Shown here one piece after another: positions 26,223 to 33,945 of a stretch of DNA of 34,246 bases. Within the stretch, counting starts at the first letter, position 1. Each line of letters opens with the position of its first letter. The notes beneath the pieces are model-generated. The model saw only the letters and a list, made by a program, of their open reading frames with translations, had not been told where the DNA came from and did not search any database. The stretch is taken from assembly GCA_002726335.1 (NCBI GenBank), contig PBSR01000267.1, positions 1 through 34,246 on the forward strand, written 5' to 3'. The translations under genes and the position numbers were made by a program. The stretch comes from Gemmatimonadaceae bacterium. GTDB lineage: Bacteria; Latescibacterota; UBA2968; UBA8231.

Positions 26223-26394
26223 ACGGATGTTGCAGGGGTTGTGACCGACGTTGTAGCGCATAAAAAGAAAGAGCGACCAACTCACCAGAATGCCGAAGAA
26301 ACATTGTCGAAGTTCCACATTCGCAAAGGAAGAGTGGAAAACTTCCAGCAGGGCAGACTGTGTGTGTGAGTTCAGGTCACTCTTTATGCCTTGC

Positions 26395-26423
26395 AAGATA
26401 GCCGCGACAAGGGTGAGTGTCAA
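26395..26423 (-). promoter_or_regulatory. Consensus sigma-70 promoter of the repeat-protein gene
   Basis: On the minus strand TTGACA (26423-26418), exactly 17 bases, then TATCTT (26400-26395). The -35 is perfect and the -10 matches at four of six positions. The start of transcription would be near 26388, leaving an untranslated leader of about 165 bases before 26222 and excluding in-frame starts upstream of it. Confidence 0.8.
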
Positions 26424-26453
26424 CCAGACTCTGCCATGCCCTCGGGGTTCCCG

Positions 26454-27641
26454 TCAGACTCGATTCAACAGCGCGTGCAGACCGTCCACCAGGCGGTCCA
26501 TACCGGCCTCCACAGTGTCTGCTTCCAGGGCGCCATAGGCGATGCGCAGGTGGCAGATATCGGTAAGCCCGAAGCCGGAACCGGGAATGACGGCGACCTT
26601 GTGCTCGCGGACCAGATGCTCGACGACTGCCATCGACGACAGCGTCGTGTCGAGTCGGGCGAGCAGGTAGAAGGCGCCATTTGCTTCGGGCACGACACAG
26701 CGTGGCGCCAGCTCCTGCAGGCGCTGCAGGCACATGCCCCGGACGGCGTCGATGCCTTCGATGAACGGTCGACAGTAGGCGGGGCCGGCGTCGAGGGCCC
26801 CCGTAGCGGCCAGTTGGGAGATCACCGGCGGGCAGATCAGGACGGTGTCCTGGCTCTTCTGCAAAGCTCGCATCAGGGGCCGTGGGGCGACCATGTAGCC
26901 CACGCGCCAGTTCGCCAGACCGTAGGACTTGGAAAAGGAGAACAGCGAGATGGTGTGTCCGGCACTGTCCGGCAGCGACGCTGGTGACAGATGCCCGGTG
27001 CCGGCAAAAGTGAAGTATTCATAGGCCTCATCGCTGACATGGTAGATGCCACGTTCACGACACAGGGTGTTGACCTGTCGCAGCGCCTCGGGCTCGTAGA
27101 CGACACCGGCGGGATTGTTCGGTGAGATCGTCACGATCAGGCGCGTACGAGGCGAGACCGCGGCCTCGATCTCGTCCAGTTGCAGGCCGTAGCGGTCGTC
27201 GGTGGGCACGACCACGGCGCGGGCATTGGCCATGGCGATGGCCATCTCATGATTGAAGTAGAACGGGGACATGACGATGACCTCGTCCCCCGGATCGCAG
27301 GTGGACATGACGATGTGGTAGAACGCCATGTTGCTGCCGGCGGTGACGAACAGCACCTGGCTGTCGTCGTCGATGGCCACCGAGTTCTCAGCGCACAGCT
27401 TGACCCGAAGAGCCTCGTGCAGCTCCGGAATGCCGTCGGCGCTGCGGTAGTGGTGCTCAGAGGCAGTGCCGCCGAAACCGGCGATGGCGTTGAAGGCCTC
27501 CGGCGGCGGTCCGTAGTGGACGACGCCCTGACCCAGAGAAATCGTACCGGGACTGGCGGCGATCAGGGCCGCCACATCCGGGATGACAGGGGTCTGCACG
27601 GCGTCCATGCGCTGTGACAGCGCCGGTGTGGCCCTCCTCAT
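26454..27641 (-). CDS. Class I/II PLP-dependent aminotransferase
   Basis: A 395-residue fold-type I aminotransferase. PLP-binding Lys238 lies in SLFSFSKSYGLANWRVGYM; N175 in TISPNNPAGVVY, D204 and Y207 in VSDEAYEYF, and the substrate-carboxylate Arg in CHLRIAYG. It resembles aspartate/aromatic-type aminotransferases; the amino donor and acceptor are not identifiable. The start at 27641 overlaps the stop of the upstream DapA-family gene as ATGA, so the two are translationally coupled and the aminotransferase may act on its oxo-acid product (inference). It is the last gene of a three-gene cassette. Confidence 0.92.
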   Translation of the reverse strand: MRRATPALSQRMDAVQTPVIPDVAALIAASPGTISLGQGVVHYGPPPEAFNAIAGFGGTASEHHYRSADGIPELHEALRVKLCAENSVAIDDDSQVLFVTAGSNMAFYHIVMSTCDPGDEVIVMSPFYFNHEMAIAMANARAVVVPTDDRYGLQLDEIEAAVSPRTRLIVTISPNNPAGVVYEPEALRQVNTLCRERGIYHVSDEAYEYFTFAGTGHLSPASLPDSAGHTISLFSFSKSYGLANWRVGYMVAPRPLMRALQKSQDTVLICPPVISQLAATGALDAGPAYCRPFIEGIDAVRGMCLQRLQELAPRCVVPEANGAFYLLARLDTTLSSMAVVEHLVREHKVAVIPGSGFGLTDICHLRIAYGALEADTVEAGMDRLVDGLHALLNRV

Positions 27642-28555
27642 CGGCGCAGGACGCTCTGCAGCAGATCGTACAGGCGGTCGATTTCGCGGCGTGTCTCATC
27701 GTCGAGCTCATAGGCCAGCGGACCGCGGTGTACCTGGTTGGGAAACAGGCCCTGTCTGTGCAGCAGGTAGCGCTCGGTGACGATATAACCGTCGAGACCG
27801 CCCTGCATCTGCAGCGTGGCGAGGGCGCAGATAGGCAGATATATCTCGTAAGCCCGGTCCCACTGACCGGCAACGCAGGCATTCCACAACGCCACCAGGG
27901 CGTCGAGGATCTCGACACCCGGAATCGTGCCCGACACGCCGCGGCGGTAGGAATCGATAAGCAGCACACCCCCTGAGCCTTCAAAGATTCGGGCCTTGCC
28001 GCCTGTGAGGTCGCGCAGGGCCGAGATGCAGGGCCCCAGTGGCATCGCCTCCGGCTTGAACAGGATCCGGTCGCCCTGCTTGCGGAACAACTCGGCCTGG
28101 AAGGACAGGCTCATGGCCTTGCCGACGTAGGAGCTGGCGTCCTGGATGATGACGGGGAGAGACACCTCCTCCAGCAGTTCTTCGAAGTATCCCGCCAGCT
28201 GCGGTTCCTCCAACCCTTGTGACAGTGGGGGGATCGCCATGATGGCGCCGGCGCCGCCGTCCTCGGCGGCACGGGCAAAGGCACAGGCCTGCACAGTGCT
28301 TTCGGCACCGACGCTGATGATGACCGGACCCCGGCCCTGGGTGAATTCCACCAGGCGGGCCGGCATCTCCAGGCGTTCCTGTGCCGTCAGTCGCAGCGTG
28401 TCCGATACGAGGGCCAGGCACAGACCGTTGGCGCCGGTATCGAAGACGTAATCGACCTCCCGTCTGAGGGTGTCGAAGTCGATGCACAGATCTTCGCTAT
28501 AGGGCATGTGGACCACGGGCAGGATGCCACGGATGGAGTCAGCGTTCTCACTCAT
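27638..28555 (-). CDS. Divergent DapA/NAL-family aldolase or dehydratase
   Basis: A 305-residue TIM-barrel protein of the dihydrodipicolinate synthase / N-acetylneuraminate lyase family. The Schiff-base Lys is K167 in RILFKPEAMP. Two usual DapA features are altered: the GTTGE pyruvate-carboxylate motif is replaced by LVSDTLRLT, and the YN tyrosine strand reads PVIIQDASSYVG, with Gln where the catalytic Tyr normally sits. So it is unlikely to be lysine-pathway DapA and is better called a sugar-acid or oxo-acid lyase/dehydratase of unknown substrate. It starts at 28555, 3 bases after the phosphatase-like gene. Confidence 0.85.
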   Translation of the reverse strand: MSENADSIRGILPVVHMPYSEDLCIDFDTLRREVDYVFDTGANGLCLALVSDTLRLTAQERLEMPARLVEFTQGRGPVIISVGAESTVQACAFARAAEDGGAGAIMAIPPLSQGLEEPQLAGYFEELLEEVSLPVIIQDASSYVGKAMSLSFQAELFRKQGDRILFKPEAMPLGPCISALRDLTGGKARIFEGSGGVLLIDSYRRGVSGTIPGVEILDALVALWNACVAGQWDRAYEIYLPICALATLQMQGGLDGYIVTERYLLHRQGLFPNQVHRGPLAYELDDETRREIDRLYDLLQSVLRR

Positions 28556-28558
28556 CGG

Positions 28559-29419
28559 TCAGGGCTTCTTCGTGGTGGACCGCGCACCCTCGTGCTGCAC
28601 CTGAAGCAGGAAGTCCTTCAGGTCGTCGGAAGCGGCGGCCATGTAGTAGGGGAATTTGCGGCGGCGATCGTAGTTCGGTTCACGTCCGTTGGCCAGGAAA
28701 CAACAGACCCCGGCTTCGGTGGCGATCAGCGACGGCGGACCCACGTCGTAGATCTCGACCTGCCGGGTCAGGTAGGCGGCCAGCGTGCCCTCCGCAAGCT
28801 GGGTCAGCACCAGGGCGGCACCGATGGGCGACTCCTGCGGGTCAAGCCGGCGGCGCACCGGTTCCTGGAAGGGGCGCGCCTTCGTCGAGATGAAGGCCCG
28901 CTTCGTGCGGGGTGATCGGGGCAGGCGCAGCTGCCGGGCGGGGCGCTGGCCGCGTTGCCGCCAGGCACCCCGGCCGGCAATGGCGGTGAACAGCTTGTCC
29001 TCTGTCGGTCGGGCGACGGCGGCGGCGATCATGCGGCCGCGGTGAGCCAGACCGACACAGACGTGGTAGGGGGCGTCGCCGCGCTGGAAGTGCAGGGTGC
29101 CGTCGATCGGATCGAGGATGACGACGTAGTCTGAGTCATTGCCGGCAAACGCCCGGCGCATGGGGGTTCGTTCCTCGGCGATGCAGCGGATGTCCGGGAA
29201 GCGGGCGTGGACGGCACCGAGAAGGAGCTCCTGAAAGGCGGCGTCGAGCACGGTGAGCACACTGGAGGCCTGTTGGGCATGGCTGCCGGTGAGGCTGTTG
29301 TCGGCCTTCTTGCCAACGTCGGCGACATCACCGTAGAACACGAGGGAGGCAGTGGCGCACTGACGGACCACCGGGACGACGGTGTCGAGAAAGCACTGGG
29401 GATCGATGCGGGCAGTCAT
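28559..29419 (-). CDS. Inositol monophosphatase-family enzyme
   Basis: A 286-residue Mg-dependent phosphatase-fold protein (IMPase/FBPase/CysQ superfamily). Metal residues: E82-E83 in CIAEERT and the DPIDGT motif at 103-108. The second motif, usually WDxAAG, is changed to YDVGPPSLIATEAG but keeps the Asp. Family members hydrolyse inositol phosphates, PAP, fructose bisphosphate or histidinol phosphate; the neighbours (aldolase-like enzyme, aminotransferase) suggest a phosphorylated sugar or amino-sugar acid substrate, by inference only. It is the first gene of the cassette, divergent from the signalling protein gene. Confidence 0.85.
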   Translation of the reverse strand: MTARIDPQCFLDTVVPVVRQCATASLVFYGDVADVGKKADNSLTGSHAQQASSVLTVLDAAFQELLLGAVHARFPDIRCIAEERTPMRRAFAGNDSDYVVILDPIDGTLHFQRGDAPYHVCVGLAHRGRMIAAAVARPTEDKLFTAIAGRGAWRQRGQRPARQLRLPRSPRTKRAFISTKARPFQEPVRRRLDPQESPIGAALVLTQLAEGTLAAYLTRQVEIYDVGPPSLIATEAGVCCFLANGREPNYDRRRKFPYYMAAASDDLKDFLLQVQHEGARSTTKKP

Positions 29420-29427
29420 CTTTTCGG

Positions 29428-29457
29428 TTGACGGTCTCGGTTAGCTGCTGTTACCAT
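29428..29457 (+). promoter_or_regulatory. Candidate promoter of the first cNMP-receiver gene
   Basis: TTGACG (29428-29433), 18-base spacer, TACCAT (29452-29457). Transcription would begin near 29464, about 40 bases before the GTG at 29503. TACCATGG also occurs 18 bases upstream of the second paralogue's start (32981). Confidence 0.5.
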
Positions 29458-29502
29458 GGCTGGAAGTGGCCGCTCCCGCAGACCGATGCCGGCAGGACGA
29501 CA

Positions 29503-30453
29503 GTGGGTAAAGATCGTATTCAACGTCTCATCCAGATCATCAACAAGATCCCTCTCTTCGGGGGCCTTGGACCCACCCAGGTCCAGGCGGTCCTCGGTGC
29601 CTGCACGCCGAAGCGCTTCGAGGCGGGCGAGGTCATGTGCGCCGCCGGCACTCCCGGTGAGGAGTTGTTCATCCTGCTCACCGGTGCTGCCGGTGTCTAC
29701 GCCGCGGACGGCACGGAGTTGGCGGACATCAGCCCCATCGCCACCATCGGCGAGATGAGCATTGCCACCAGGCAGGTGCGCACTTCCACGGTGAAGGCCA
29801 AGGAGGTCTGCAATGCTCTGTTGATCAAGCGCATCGGCCTCGACGTGGCCTTGAAAGCCGATATCGAAGCACAGGCCAAGATCCTGCGCAACGTCGTGGA
29901 GATCCTGGCACAACGTATGGAGCGCGACACCCTCCGTCGCACGGAGGAGAGTGTCGAGAAGCTGCAGCTGCAGCAGAACGTGGAGCAACTGCAACACCGG
30001 GTCGACCTGGCGATGGGCATCCTGGCGCGCAAGAGTGGCATGGCGCTGAGCGAGGCCCAGGCCCTGCTCGAAACCGAGCTCGGGGCCAGTGACACCGAAC
30101 GGAAGGTTCTCATCGTCGATGACGAGGACCATGTCCGCAAACTCCTGATGAAGGTTCTGGCCAACTACGACGTCGTTGCCGTGGGCTCGGGCGCCGAGGC
30201 CATCGAGACGGCGATGGAATCAAGGCCGGACCTCGTCATCACGGATATCAAGATGCCTGACATGGACGGCTACACTCTGCTGAACAAGCTGCGGGAGTTT
30301 CACCCTGGCCTGCCGATTCTGGCTCTGTCCGGGTACGCCAAGGACGAGGACATCCAGCAGTATGACTTCGATGGTTTCGTGGCCAAGCCCATGGACATGG
30401 ACCAGTTCAAGAGCGTTGTCGCCTCGGCCCTGGTGGGCGCCAGCAGTTCCTGA
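29503..30453 (+). CDS. Cyclic-nucleotide-binding domain fused to C-terminal receiver domain (paralogue 1)
   Basis: A 316-residue cytoplasmic signalling protein. Residues about 13-135 form a CRP-type ligand-binding barrel, with a phosphate-binding cassette-like segment IGEMSIATRQVRTSTV. Residues about 138-168 are a predicted coiled coil, then a helical piece (VDLAMGILARKSGMALSEAQALLETE) reminiscent of ANTAR helices. A CheY-like receiver spans 201-312 with acidic D206/D207, phospho-acceptor D248 in ITDIKMPDMDG, S276 and K295. There is no DNA-binding helix-turn-helix. The start is GTG at 29503, matched to the paralogue at 33004 (MGKDR); AGGA lies 5 bases upstream. It probably integrates a nucleotide signal with phosphorylation; ligand and kinase unknown. 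Confidence 0.88.
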   Translation: MGKDRIQRLIQIINKIPLFGGLGPTQVQAVLGACTPKRFEAGEVMCAAGTPGEELFILLTGAAGVYAADGTELADISPIATIGEMSIATRQVRTSTVKAKEVCNALLIKRIGLDVALKADIEAQAKILRNVVEILAQRMERDTLRRTEESVEKLQLQQNVEQLQHRVDLAMGILARKSGMALSEAQALLETELGASDTERKVLIVDDEDHVRKLLMKVLANYDVVAVGSGAEAIETAMESRPDLVITDIKMPDMDGYTLLNKLREFHPGLPILALSGYAKDEDIQQYDFDGFVAKPMDMDQFKSVVASALVGASSS

Positions 30454-30470
30454 ACAACGCGGCAAAACGA

Positions 30471-30513
30471 CAACGGGCCCCGGGACGCAAGCACTGCGCT
30501 CCGGGGCCCGTTG
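30471..30513. terminator. Bidirectional hairpin between convergent genes
   Basis: CAACGGGCCCCGG (30471-30483) pairs perfectly with CCGGGGCCCGTTG (30501-30513) around a 17-base loop, 18 bases after the receiver-protein stop and 34 bases from the hydroxylase stop. No T-tract follows on either strand. A 13-pair GC-rich stem between convergent genes most likely ends both transcripts. Confidence 0.65.
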
Positions 30514-30546
30514 CCGTGGCTCGCCATGGAATCTGACGACCCTCTG

Positions 30547-32859
30547 TCAGCCTGCAGCTTCGCTGCTGTGTGCGCTCTTGCGCAACAGTGCGGACATGAC
30601 TCTGTCGGGGCTCATGGGCAGGTCGAACAAGCGTTCGCCGATGGCGTCACAGATGGCGTTGGCAACGGCGGCCAGAGGCGGTACGAGGGGGACCTCGCCA
30701 ACGCCGCGGATGCCATGGGGGCTGGCCGGGTTGGGCACCTCGACGAGGATCGTTTCGACCATGGGCAGGTCCAGCGCGGTCGGCATGCGGTAGTCGAGGA
30801 ACGTGGGATTCGCCATCGACCCGTCTTCGTTGTAGAAATAGCCCTCCGTCAAGGCCCAGCCGATGCCCTGCGCAACACCTCCCTGAATCTGTCCCTCCAC
30901 ATAGCTGGGGTGGATCGCCTTGCCCACATCCTGCGCCGCGGTATAGCGCAGGATCTGCACCTTGCCGGTTTCAGCATCGACGTCGACGTCGACGATATGT
31001 GTGCCGAAAGCGTTGCCGGCGCCGGAGGCATTCACCGAGGAGTTGCCTTCGATAGGGCCCCCTGTTGAGCCCTGCTGCGCGGCGACCTCGGCGAAGGTCA
31101 ACTTCTTGCTGGCATCGGAGGTGCAGACGAAGCCGCCGTTCTGCCATTCGACATCGTCCTCGTCCACCTCGAGCTGCTGGGCCGCTCGGGCGACCATCTT
31201 CGCCTTGGTGTCCTGTGCGGCCAGGTAGCAGGCATGCCCGGTGGCATAGGTAACGCGACTGCCCCCGGTGCCATCGTGGAAGCCGATGGAGTCCGTGTCT
31301 CCCACGGAGGGCTTCACCTGGTCGACGGCCAGCTCCAGAGTCTCGGCGACGATCATGGCCATGGCCGCCCGGGAGCCACCGATATCGGTCGATCCCTCCA
31401 CGAGGCTCACCGTGCCGTCCGCCTGGACGTGGATGCTGGCAGCCGACTGGCCGCCACCGTTGAACCAGAAGCCGCTGGCCACACCGCGGCCGACGAGTCC
31501 ACCCTCCGGCTTGGGGCTGCGGTAGTGCTCTGAATTGCGGGCTGCGTCGACCGTCTCCTCACAGCCGATCCGCTTGTAGAGGGTTCCGTCGGCTCGGCGC
31601 GTACCCTCCCGGGAGGCGTTCTTGCGGCGCAACTCCAGTGGATCCATGCCGATGCGGCACGCCAGTTCATCGAGGACACACTCGGAGGCGTGGGCGGCAT
31701 TGGGCGCCCCAGGGGCGCGGTAGGCGGTGGACCTGGGCTTATTGAGGACCACGTCGTACGCGTCGATCTGCACGTTGGCAATGTTGTACGGACCCAGCAT
31801 ACACGCCGCTCCCGCGCCGACGGCAGATCCGGGGAAGGCACCCGCCTCGTAGGCCATATAGGCCTGGGCGGCCGTGACGGTGCCGTCGCGTTTGACCCCC
31901 ATCTTGCACTTGATATAACCGCCGGGCCCGGGGCCAGTGGCTTCGAAGACCTCGGCGCGGCTCATGACCATCTTGACCGCACGACCGGTCTTGTGCGACA
32001 TCACGGCCGCCGCCGGCTCCATGTAGATGGGGAACTTGCCACCAAAGCCGCCGCCGATTTCGCAGGGATAGACCTTCACCTTGCCGATGGGCTGCTGCAG
32101 CACCTGGGCTACCTGTTCACGGATCTGAAAGGCGCCCTGGGTGCTGACCCATACGGTGATGGAACCATCGCGCTTCCACAGGACCGTTGTATTCTGCGGC
32201 TCGATATACCCCTGATGGACGGTGGCCGTGCGGAATTCGCGCTCGACGATCTCGTCAGCTTCGGCAAAGCCGGCCTCGATGTCGCCCATCTCCTGGCGGT
32301 TGTGGCTGGCGATATTGCTCTTGCGGTCGGTCTGTTCGCCCAGTTCGCGGGTTGTGCGCTCCTCGTCCAGGAGCGGGGCACCCTCTTCCATGGCCTGCAG
32401 AATGTCGACCACCGGCGTCAGTGGCTCGTAGTCGACCTCGATCAGCTCGAGGGCCTCCTCGGCGATATGCGGACTGATGGCGGCCACGGCGGCCACGGCA
32501 TGTCCCTTGTAAAGGACCTTGCCCGAGGCCAGGGAGTTGGAGGCGATGTCGCGGATATTCACACGCGACTCGCCGATGTCGGACATGCGGTCCACGGTCT
32601 CCACCAGGTCATCGGCCGTGGCCACGGCCCGCACACCCTCCAACTGCATCGCCTTCGACGTATCGATATTCTTGATACGGGCGTGCGCATGGGGGCTGCG
32701 CAGCAGCTTGCCGTAGAGCACGTCAGCAGGTCGTACATCGGCGCCGTACACGGCGCGGCCCGTGACCTTGTCCTCGCCATCGTGACGGATCGGACGGGTG
32801 CCGATGACCTTGTATTTGCCTTCACTGGTGAATTCGGGATAGGCCGGGTTGGTCGACAT
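30547..32859 (-). CDS. Molybdenum hydroxylase large subunit (xanthine dehydrogenase family)
   Basis: A 770-residue molybdopterin-cytosine-dinucleotide-binding catalytic subunit, as in xanthine dehydrogenase, CO dehydrogenase and 4-hydroxybenzoyl-CoA reductase. Seen: the N-terminal a/b hammerhead (DKVTGRAVYGADVRPADVLYGKLLRSPHAHARI), Moco loops IGGGFGGKF and AYRAPGAPNA, the QGGVAQGIGWAL segment and the catalytic Glu E722 in HGIRGVGEVP. The CO-dehydrogenase active-site Cys loop was not recognised. The 2Fe-2S and FAD subunits that normally adjoin are absent on both sides, so it is solitary in this window. The start is ATG at 32859 with AAGGAG about 11 bases upstream. Substrate unknown. Confidence 0.92.
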   Translation of the reverse strand: MSTNPAYPEFTSEGKYKVIGTRPIRHDGEDKVTGRAVYGADVRPADVLYGKLLRSPHAHARIKNIDTSKAMQLEGVRAVATADDLVETVDRMSDIGESRVNIRDIASNSLASGKVLYKGHAVAAVAAISPHIAEEALELIEVDYEPLTPVVDILQAMEEGAPLLDEERTTRELGEQTDRKSNIASHNRQEMGDIEAGFAEADEIVEREFRTATVHQGYIEPQNTTVLWKRDGSITVWVSTQGAFQIREQVAQVLQQPIGKVKVYPCEIGGGFGGKFPIYMEPAAAVMSHKTGRAVKMVMSRAEVFEATGPGPGGYIKCKMGVKRDGTVTAAQAYMAYEAGAFPGSAVGAGAACMLGPYNIANVQIDAYDVVLNKPRSTAYRAPGAPNAAHASECVLDELACRIGMDPLELRRKNASREGTRRADGTLYKRIGCEETVDAARNSEHYRSPKPEGGLVGRGVASGFWFNGGGQSAASIHVQADGTVSLVEGSTDIGGSRAAMAMIVAETLELAVDQVKPSVGDTDSIGFHDGTGGSRVTYATGHACYLAAQDTKAKMVARAAQQLEVDEDDVEWQNGGFVCTSDASKKLTFAEVAAQQGSTGGPIEGNSSVNASGAGNAFGTHIVDVDVDAETGKVQILRYTAAQDVGKAIHPSYVEGQIQGGVAQGIGWALTEGYFYNEDGSMANPTFLDYRMPTALDLPMVETILVEVPNPASPHGIRGVGEVPLVPPLAAVANAICDAIGERLFDLPMSPDRVMSALLRKSAHSSEAAG

Positions 32860-32897
32860 ACGGGCTGGTTCTCCTTGGGTGGCAGGATCGGCCCGAA

Positions 32898-32926
32898 AGG
32901 CTAACAAGGCCCCCTGTGTCTGTCAA
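32898..32926 (-). promoter_or_regulatory. Sigma-70 promoter of the molybdenum hydroxylase gene
   Basis: Minus strand TTGACA (32926-32921), a 17-base spacer and TAGCCT (32903-32898). The -35 is perfect; the -10 keeps the key A2 and T6. Transcription would start near 32891, about 32 bases before the ATG at 32859. Confidence 0.6.
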
Positions 32927-32972
32927 CGCAGCCTCTGTGTGGCAAGTCGTGCTGTCCCTGCCTGGTCAGGGT

Positions 32973-32998
32973 TGTTATTGTACCATGGACATGGAAGG
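32973..32998 (+). promoter_or_regulatory. Extended -10 promoter and ribosome site of paralogue 2
   Basis: TGTTATTGT (32973-32981) fits an extended -10 element (TGnTATTGT); no good -35 is seen. GGAAGG (32993-32998) lies 5 bases before the ATG at 33004. The predicted leader is under 20 bases. Confidence 0.4.
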
Positions 32999-33003
32999 CT
33001 GAT

Positions 33004-33945
33004 ATGGGCAAAGACCGCGTCAGGATTCTAGTACAGACCCTGAAGAAGATCCCGCTCTTCAAGGGCCTGTCGCCGACACAGATCCAACACATTCTGGGGG
33101 CCTGTCAGTCGCGCCGGTTCGACGGGGGCGAGACCTTGTGTGCCACGGGTACGCCCGCTGACGAGATGTACATCCTGTTGTCGGGCAGCCTCGGGGTGGT
33201 CACCGAAGATGGAACTCTGGTGGCAACCCTGTCTCCGGTGACCACGGTGGGTGAGATGGGCATCGTCACGCGTGAGGTGCGCCGCGCGACGGTGGAAACC
33301 CTCGATACGAGCAACGTTCTGGTCATCAAGCGAGCTACTTTCGAGGCCGTGCTCGCCGCCGATACGGGGCTGGAGGCACGGATCTACCGGAACATCGTCG
33401 ACATCCTGGCCGACAAGATCGTGCAGGACAACGTGCGTATGCGCGACTACCTCGTCGAGAAGGTGCGACAGGAGGAGCGGATTCGGGACGCGCGGCAGCG
33501 GGCGGAACTGGCCCTCGAACTGGTCGTCTCCGAGGCGGGAATGGATCGAGCACGGGCCCACGCACTGGTCGAGGAGGGGGTCCTTCGGGCCCCACGTCTC
33601 CGGGTGCTCATCGTCGACGACGAGCCGGAGATGCGGCGTATGCTCAGCGACGTCCTGGCCGACTACGACACCGTAGAGGCGCGGGATGGCGAAGAAGCGC
33701 TGGCCGAAATCGGCGAAGACCCGCCGGACCTCGTCGTCACCGACATCCGCATGCCGGGCATGGACGGGTACACGCTGGTGAAGAAACTGAGGGAGCAGGC
33801 TCCCGAGACACCCGTGCTGGCGATTTCGGGGTATGTGAGCGATGCCGACATCGCCGACTACGAATTCGACGCCTTCCTGGAGAAACCGATGAACCTCAAG
33901 GAGTTTCGTGACTTCGTCGACGTCGCCCTGGCGGACCACGACTGA
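33004..33945 (+). CDS. Cyclic-nucleotide-binding domain fused to C-terminal receiver domain (paralogue 2)
   Basis: A 313-residue paralogue of the protein at 29503, aligned end to end without large gaps (shared MGKDR, KIPLF, GL-PTQ-Q, LGAC, RPDLV/PPDLV-TDI-MP-MDGYTL). CRP-like barrel at about 13-135 with VGEMGIVTREVRRATV; predicted helical linker at 138-195 (QEERIRDARQRAELALELVVSEAGM); receiver at 199-310 with D205/D206, phospho-acceptor D247 in VTDIRMPGMDG, S275 and K294. No output domain. Its TGA shares bases with the ATG of a third receiver gene (TGATG), so the two are translationally coupled. Role: probable integration of a nucleotide ligand with phosphotransfer. Confidence 0.88.
   Translation: MGKDRVRILVQTLKKIPLFKGLSPTQIQHILGACQSRRFDGGETLCATGTPADEMYILLSGSLGVVTEDGTLVATLSPVTTVGEMGIVTREVRRATVETLDTSNVLVIKRATFEAVLAADTGLEARIYRNIVDILADKIVQDNVRMRDYLVEKVRQEERIRDARQRAELALELVVSEAGMDRARAHALVEEGVLRAPRLRVLIVDDEPEMRRMLSDVLADYDTVEARDGEEALAEIGEDPPDLVVTDIRMPGMDGYTLVKKLREQAPETPVLAISGYVSDADIADYEFDAFLEKPMNLKEFRDFVDVALADHD

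Noticed and set aside
31690..32904. Plus-strand open frame of 404 codons
   Set aside because: Antisense to the molybdenum hydroxylase, whose motifs are intact.
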